Positions 57,661 to 64,000 of a stretch of 64,000 nucleotides of DNA are shown piece by piece. The translations under genes were made by a program, and so were the position numbers. Below the pieces are notes generated by a model. That model was given only the letters and a program-made list of their open reading frames with translations. It searched no databases and was not told where the DNA came from. This stretch comes from Straminergon stramineum (Eukaryota; Streptophyta; Bryopsida; Hypnales; Calliergonaceae): the NCBI GenBank assembly GCA_963920665.1, contig OY987271.1:16433350-16497349 (forward strand). Reading direction: 5' to 3'. The first letter of the stretch is position 1, and each line of letters starts with the position of its first letter.

Positions 57661-60600
57661 TGAGGGCTAAGGGCGTAGGTAATAGAGGGCTAAGGGCATC
57701 ACTATTCGGATTGGAAAAAAACCTGAAATGAGAATGGTAAAGAAGTTGAGAGATGTGATGGATTATCAACTACTAGTCATCCAAGTGTGTTTTCTCTAAG
57801 CCATTTGATAGGCTTGAAAATACAACCCTACTTTCAGATTCGGGATGCCTACTCATTTTGCAAACTAGATGACCTCTAAATAAGCTATCTATTTTGTTAG
57901 GTGGATGAGCATGCTTTAAACTTGGTGATTTTTTTTAGAGATAAAATCCATCTGTAGTATAAGGGTATTAAACAATACATGGTAGTATGAGGACATGGTT
58001 CTTATGACCCAAATGAGGATCATGCCCTCGCACGACTATGTGATGCTTCACAACCCCCTTTCTACTAATGTAATCTCAATATGAACTCCCAACTAATTGC
58101 AATTGTTTTTATGTGCAAAATGAAATAAAAAATTTCCATCGTTTATTGCGCCACTATACTATTTGTTGAATAAAAAATAGTATTTGGTGGCTTTGCCTAC
58201 CTTGATAGATATGCAACTTTTGTTATAGTAGAAAAACACACTAGATAGGTCGAAAAATAGATCATACACTTTCCATGCTAATTGCTATTGCTTGTTGTTT
58301 AGACATGTGGGTGGTGATAATCTATGGTGGCCAATACACAAATTGTTGCTTGACTAAGCCATAATAAAAATTTGAACTTCCCCACAAATCAAGATATGGT
58401 AACTACAACTAAAATAGTTCAAGTTCTTGTTAAGTGCTAAGATATTGAATTTATTGTTAGGTCTTGTTGGAAGTCAAAAGGGGATTCAAAATAATAATAG
58501 TATGGAATTTGTAGACATTGTATTAAAAATTAGAAATGTTTAATGTGCTAAAAATAGGTGTACAATAATCAAATCTTATTTCTCACAAATGGATCTAGAG
58601 GATGTACATTTTTTAGCAAGAATGTGTAGAGCTTGAATTTAGGAATGGAGTACTAAGGTGTAATAACCTTAAATCATTTCTTAGCTCTTCATCAATAAAA
58701 GTGCTATATTTTTAATTTTGTGGCTTGGATCCAACTATACATGATAGGATAGGGATAGAAAAATATTATATAGTGTTTGCAAATGCTACATAGTTGATAA
58801 CCAATTTGTCTAAAATGTAAGAAAAATTGAAGTTTACATGATTACAAATACCATATATTGATTTAAGGCACCTATTATTTGTGATTATGTCTCCAAAAAA
58901 TTTTAGTAGGTTTTGAAATAAATGGTCTTTTTGATCATGTGGATTTTGAGAGGAATTGAAATTCTTCTTCATCCATTAATTTTTTTGGTCAGAGAACAAA
59001 TTAGGAATGACTCTAATTATTACCTCAAAGAAGGCTTTCAAAATGAAATATTCATTTCAATTTGCATGATTGCAATAACTCTAATGGGGTATATTTCACT
59101 TGTTTCTCAAGGAAATTTCAAAGTTAAATGAACTCACCATGAACATCCACACTCTATATTATGTGTTTTATACCTTCAATGTTTGAATTCATTAAAAAAA
59201 TTGATTCCATTAGTGTGTTATTTGTATAGAATGTTAGGATGTAATCCATGAATTATTAATTAAATTTGTTTTGAGGTGGTTAAAAGCTAGAAAACACTCT
59301 CTAAATGTTTGAGTTGAAGAGAAAGTTCAAATCTCTTTTCATTGAATATTCAAACAACACATATTCAAAAGCAATGAAATCCAATTGAAAATGAATAAAG
59401 AGTTACATTAAAAATAAGATAATAATTCCATTCTAATATAGAGAAACCAATCAAACAAATGAAAGGCACAAGAATGTGTTCCTAGCATTATCCATAACAA
59501 TCTAAAGATAAAATTTGCACAAAACTCTCAAGACTATCACTTTCTATTATATTGAGCATAATTGAAAGAAATATATTAAAATTTCTGAAATTCAATAGTA
59601 GAAGATTTTACTATGCTCCTACAGGAATATGAAAAATTTCTTTTTGAAAAATTTGACTTGTAGATTGCAATATTATATTTTTTTTGAAGTTAAATTTGTT
59701 TTTGGCCTACTTGATTAATTCAATAGACTCTGATATATGAAATTGCATTAAAAAAAAATTCCATTTTAACCCTTGAAGGATGCTAAGGACCAAAAGTGTC
59801 AAATGGATGACTTCATTATTCATTATAGAAATAGAGAACACACTTATTCGTCTAATATCAAAGCACTTTTTTTAAACAAATGAAATGGAATTCCATTGCG
59901 AGGGGCAAAATACAAGGACAGCCACAAGTGTCTTGTAGGGGAATAAGGACCACAAATTGACCACAACAAAAGACCTGACATTAGATGAAATTTGAGGGCA
60001 TGAAGAGGCCGTGAGTTGTTTTTGAGTTCCCAAGCTTTGGGAACTCTGCAAATTAGCAAAATGATGTAGTACGGTCACTGCTACATCAAAAAATTATTAT
60101 TTTTAATTCGGTTTTAATTTTATTAGTACATTTTAGAAATTTCTTGTGAAAAAAAATTCATTTCCCCCCCCCCCGCTCAAATTCAAAAATTCAGCCGATT
60201 ATGGGTTGGTTCCCAATTTCTGGCAACTTAGGGAATAGTGCAAGGAACAACCCTAAAATGGGCTCTTGAAACCTTCAATTGTCCTCTAATGCCTACAACG
60301 AGAAGGGGTGGCAGCCCATGGACGCAGCTTGGAGAGAGGCCTACCAAGAGAAGAAGCATTTTGGTGATTATTATGGCCCCTATGGCTTTGTCCCTTGTCT
60401 TTTGAGTGGATAGCCACTCACAAAGGACAAACTATCAAAAAAATTACATTTATTTAAATTAATTTCCTTCCCCCCCTCAGAGTTAAAAAAAATAATTGAA
60501 ATAAATTGAAATTTCATTTGCTACCTCTGCTCCCCTTCCCCTCCTCCTATTTGGAATTTTGAGAAGCCATTAGTTTGGCATTCCATATGGAATTTATTCT

Positions 60601-61507
60601 AGTCTGCTATATCCATATCCATATCTAATTCTTGTTCCAGTACAATATCCCATATTTGTATTTGTATTCAAAACTAATACAATATTCATATCCATACATA
60701 ATACCCCATTCTAATGTAGTATCCCATATTCGTAGAATATCCATATCCATATCCTAAGTTGTTTTTTAATATCAACAACATTGGAGGGGGGGGAGGGGGG
60801 ATTTAAAAAAATATATCAGTGGCTCTCAATTTATGAAAGTGGGGGGACAAAAATGACATGACGCATCTTTTGAGTGGATAGTGGCCAACAACGTTCCCTA
60901 AAGTGGCTAAAAATCACTTGGTTATTATGTGGATTTTGCACTTGTTAAACATACATTGTAGAAATCAAGCTGAAAATCAAGATTTGAGCAACTTTTTCCA
61001 CATTGCGGACAAAAGGTTGCAAAACAGACTATTCATCCAGTTTGGATTTCACATTCATCCTCTGCTATGTGGGAATAGGGTTAGCTGAAATTTTACCTCA
61101 ATAGTTGATTTCTCGCATTGGCAACTCCATCTCTACTGTCAATGTCGCAGCCATTGATGCAATTTTCTCCTCCTCTACCTACTAGGGTTTAACAAAATGT
61201 GAGCTACTTCTAGTACAAGTATTTACTAGAGTTTTCATTAAGGAGAAGTATACTCGCATTGGCGCATTTAATGTGGTTTGAACTGGTTTTTGATTCCTTC
61301 ATTCCTTTTGCTTGTTCTACTTTGAATGTGCAATGCCATCTTGAGAAATTGGATGTGCTACTTTATCGCTAATGTAAAGATCTGAGAGAAGTTTGGAATG
61401 AATTGTCTCGCTCATTCACTCCAATTTGGAAATGGAGGTTGTCTAGAACTTTGGATTCATTGAATCTTGGAAATTGAGCTTGGCACAGGGCTACATGCAA
61501 GTCTTGT
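57661..61507. other. AT-rich intergenic DNA with short simple repeats
   Basis: No gene recognised. Features seen: an 11-base C run at 60164-60174; a degenerate (ATATCC)n block at about 60605-60755 with phrases CCATATCCATATCC and ATCCCATATT; G runs at 60784-60800. Open frames (58922-59131, 59844-60059 and others) have no recognisable product. Confidence 0.45.
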
Positions 61508-61807
61508 TTGAAGTTCTTTGGAGGACCAGGAAGGGGTGCCAATTCTTCACTTCTCCAACTTTTAAGCAATCCTTGCAACCTCAACTCTGCATTGGTTGAA
61601 GGAGATGTGCATTCTTTGACTCCCTCAACCCTATCCTTCCTTTCACTACTTTGCTTCAAGTTTGCACTTTCTCTTAAAACTATTGCTTCCTTGCTTGTTT
61701 TTTTCTTGAATTGCTTGTATGATTGGGTTTTGTTCTTTGCTTCTATTGCATTGCTTTTGTTCTTCCTTTGGGGGTTCAGGGTAGGGTGTAGAATTGCAGT
61801 TGCTGCA

Positions 61808-62083
61808 ATGGTGCCCAGATTGAAATTGCCGAAGAATTTTCGAGTGCGTACCTTCAGGTCTTCTCAAAATTCCTACATGTTGGGGAAGTACATGCCACCT
61901 ACGATGGCAACAACATTGATTTGTGTTTTTAATGTTGGGGATGGTGTGGAGGACATGACTTGCATTTATGAGACGTGCCTATCCGATTCGCTATATGGTC
62001 CTATTCTTCGTTTTCTATCACTCTCCGAAGCCACGGTGTTGTCGATAGAGCTCCCTAATCCAGCGCTGGAGATCATGCAATGA
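61808..62083 (+). CDS. Unassigned short open frame (91 residues)
   Basis: ATG at 61808 opens a frame (MVPRLKLPKNFRVRTFRSSQ) that stops at TGA 62081-62083. The same frame is open upstream to about 61508 without an ATG and there encodes a hydrophobic stretch (LLVFFLNCL, ALLLFFLWGF). I do not recognise it. It lies about 90 bases upstream of the transposase relic and could be part of that element's leader or a separate decayed gene. Support is openness and balanced composition only. Confidence 0.25.
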   Translation: MVPRLKLPKNFRVRTFRSSQNSYMLGKYMPPTMATTLICVFNVGDGVEDMTCIYETCLSDSLYGPILRFLSLSEATVLSIELPNPALEIMQ

Positions 62084-62168
62084 CGACAAGCAAAAAGAAG
62101 TTTCTAGAGCGTAGAAGAGAAGAAAAATGAATCCCACCACCATCACGTGAAGGTGGCAGGAGGTCTGG

Positions 62169-63788
62169 GCGTGCAAATTTACATGGGCCAAAGGCGAGTT
62201 TAATGTTACAGGGAATTTGATGGGGGTCTTGTGTAAGAGTTGCAATGTTGTTAGTGGTAGATGGAAAATTATAGTCCCCAAGGGCGACAACCTTGAGAGA
62301 CATGAAGGCAAGAGGACGTGCAAGATTGATGGTCAGCCTTTTCACATATGAAAAAGGGTGAAACATGTGTCAAGTGTGATTGCAAGTACTTGCAACTCAA
62401 CAAACTATGGGTGCGGCAAAGGCTAGTTGGCATTGTTGCAGACCAACTCGTGGCTAGCTTGGATGGTGAAGCCAATAGGAAGGTGGTTCAATTCTCTACT
62501 TTATTTCAAGTTTTGAAATTTGGTTGTCCAATGTGTGACTATGAGCGTGAGCAATATTTAATGGGACACTTGATAGTTTAAAATGTTCCTAAGAAGCACT
62601 AGTCTGAAACATCTGTTTAGGAGATGTTAGAACACCTTCATGCTTGTGTGTTGGTTGCCCTCAAAGCCATTGTCCAAAATGCCAGGTTTGTCTTGATTAG
62701 CGTTGATGAAGTCACAATAGTAGACAACACTTCCTGGGTTGGGGTACATGTATATGCTGTGGATTCATAGGAGAGGATCCCATAATTGCTACATCTCTTG
62801 TGGTTTTTTTTATTGTGGCACTCCAAATCATTTGACTAGTGTGATCATGTAGGCATTGCTTAGTGAGGGAGGACTTACACGAGAACAAATTGCCAGTAAG
62901 CTTGCATCGTTCAGGGCAGATGGTGTCAATACATTTCAAGGACCCCAAATTGGGGTGTCCACCTAAATTCTTGAGAAGTGGGCTCCATTTTGTCTTGGAG
63001 CCAATTGTACAAGTTACAAAATCAACTTGGTGGTGGAAACACTATCAAACTACCTAATAGTCTCTCGCTTTGAGGCCCTCTGTTAGTCCTTGTACTCTTA
63101 CTTTTGCTATAGTCACAAGCGCCACACTAAGTTACAAAAGCTTGCAGATCTCATGGAAACTAAGGGAAATAAAATAGTGAAGAATATTGAGATACAATGG
63201 AATTCAATGCACAACCCAGTCCAACAAATCATGTCCAAATATAAGACCTTACTCGTGAAAATGGGCCTTGACATGTCTACCGCCAATGGCCAAAAACCCA
63301 ACTTTGTCTATGCTACCAATTTTGATTATTTGGCTGATATTGAAGTTTTATTGTCCCTTGCATACTACATTCCAATGTTGAATGTTGTCCACTGACTCAT
63401 GAAACTTTCGTAGGCTTATGACATTTTCATTTACAACTTCATGCAATCCATATAGGTTTGTCAGTCTGATTTGGCCAAAATATTTATAGATGCATCTATA
63501 GCATTTATGACTTCAGAGTTTCAATGTTATCAAGAGTTAATTTCTTTGTCTTGCATGGAAATTCAAATGGAATGGAAAGCTATGCCAAGGGAGATTGGGA
63601 TATCCCACCTCCTCTTCAACTTTGGAGTAACCAATGTGTTCGCCCACTACCATTGCAAAGTGACAAGGGAGTACATGCTTGTAATGGAGGAGGACTTCAT
63701 ACGCATGCAGGCCAATATTCAACGACAATTTGCAAGTTTGGTGACTTCACTTTTCATTTTTCAATTTTTTATTTATTTTTCATCTTAG
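62169..63788 (+). pseudogene. hAT-type transposase-derived gene (zinc finger plus RNase-H-like core), heavily decayed
   Basis: Reading across frames gives the ordered parts of a hAT-related protein of the ZNF862/KIAA1586-like type. There is a zinc finger (FTWAKGEFNV, LCKSC, VPKGDNLERHEGKRTC; 62175-62330), then CPMCDYEREQYL and NVPKKH, the core strand with catalytic-type Asp (LISVDEVTIVDNTSWVGVHV), RADGVNTFQG, then FCLGANCTSYKINLVVETLS, YFCYSHKRHTKLQKLADLME and EIQWNSMHNPVQQIMSKYKT. The frame changes near 62348 and between 62770 and 62871. In-frame stops lie at 62579, 62600, 62618, 62768, 62964, 63084, 63393, 63411 and 63453. It can make no protein. The domain order is known from related transposases; the assignment rests on remembered family motifs. 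Confidence 0.75.
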
Positions 63789-64000
63789 AAATGTTTTTGC
63801 ACCCTATTTTTTGGGGTTTTGCCTTTGTTTTGTTGTTTGAGTCTATTGGTGTTTGAGTTTTTGTGTTGAGGATTTATTTGATGTTGTTCTATTTGAGTTT
63901 GCCATTTGAGCCATTAGCCAATTGCTAGTATAGGCTTCTGTTGTTGTCTACGACAATTGTTGTCTGCAATAGAGGCTTCGGTATTTATGTTTTCTTGTCG
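63789..64000. other. Window end, no feature recognised
   Basis: T-rich and TTG-rich sequence follows the transposase relic. If the element had a right terminal repeat it would be expected here or beyond the window; none is visible. Confidence 0.4.

Noticed and set aside
1..64000. tRNA, rRNA, CRISPR array, bacterial operon or organelle insert
   Set aside because: No cloverleaf-forming tRNA motifs, rRNA phrases, regularly spaced repeats or recognisable chloroplast or mitochondrial genes were seen by eye; a covariance-model scan would be needed to exclude tRNAs fully.

Overview
The window looks like nuclear DNA of a land plant with a large, repeat-rich genome, most likely a gymnosperm (perhaps a conifer). 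The case rests on spliceosomal introns in plant-type genes, a TIR-NBS-LRR relic whose wording resembles gymnosperm TNLs as I remember them, very low gene density (one intact gene in 64 kb), AT-rich intergenic DNA and many decayed transposable elements. The species cannot be fixed from the sequence alone.

Layout. 1-11.5 kb: AT-rich intergenic DNA with a 681-bp terminal-inverted-repeat (TIR) element (1535-2215), a 1292-bp solo LTR with a perfect 5-bp target duplication (2528-3819), a GC-richer island of unknown content (about 4.17-5.16 kb) and a roughly 255-bp tandem repeat (5.35-6.18 kb). 11.5-13.8 kb: GC-moderate leader or promoter DNA. 13838-17651 (+): a TIR-NBS-LRR resistance-gene pseudogene with two frameshifts and four in-frame stops. 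19421-22446: a CACTA element with an AAA target duplication and a coding-like fragment between two copies of its terminal region. 22.5-33.4 kb: intergenic repeats, including a 112-bp CACTA-type MITE and a second copy of the 1.5-kb TIR family.

33418-39275 (-): the one gene that appears intact, a TSO1/TCX (tesmin/TSO1-like CXC, LIN54-related) DNA-binding protein. Twelve exons could be joined by hand with matching phases; only the first intron junction is in doubt. It is followed (leftward) by a candidate 3' region and preceded (rightward, to about 40.65 kb) by a GC-rich leader and promoter.

40.8-54 kb: intergenic DNA with a series of TIR elements flanked by TTAA. One element sits inside another of the same family in opposite orientation. 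54-61.8 kb: a GC-rich island with simple repeats, a further copy of the 5.3-kb tandem family, another gene-like island and microsatellites. 62169-63788 (+): a badly decayed hAT-type transposase gene with a zinc finger.

The genes do not form a pathway. The window shows one conserved cell-cycle/development regulator among a dead immune receptor and several generations of transposons. The most unusual feature is the TTAA-flanked, self-nested element family.
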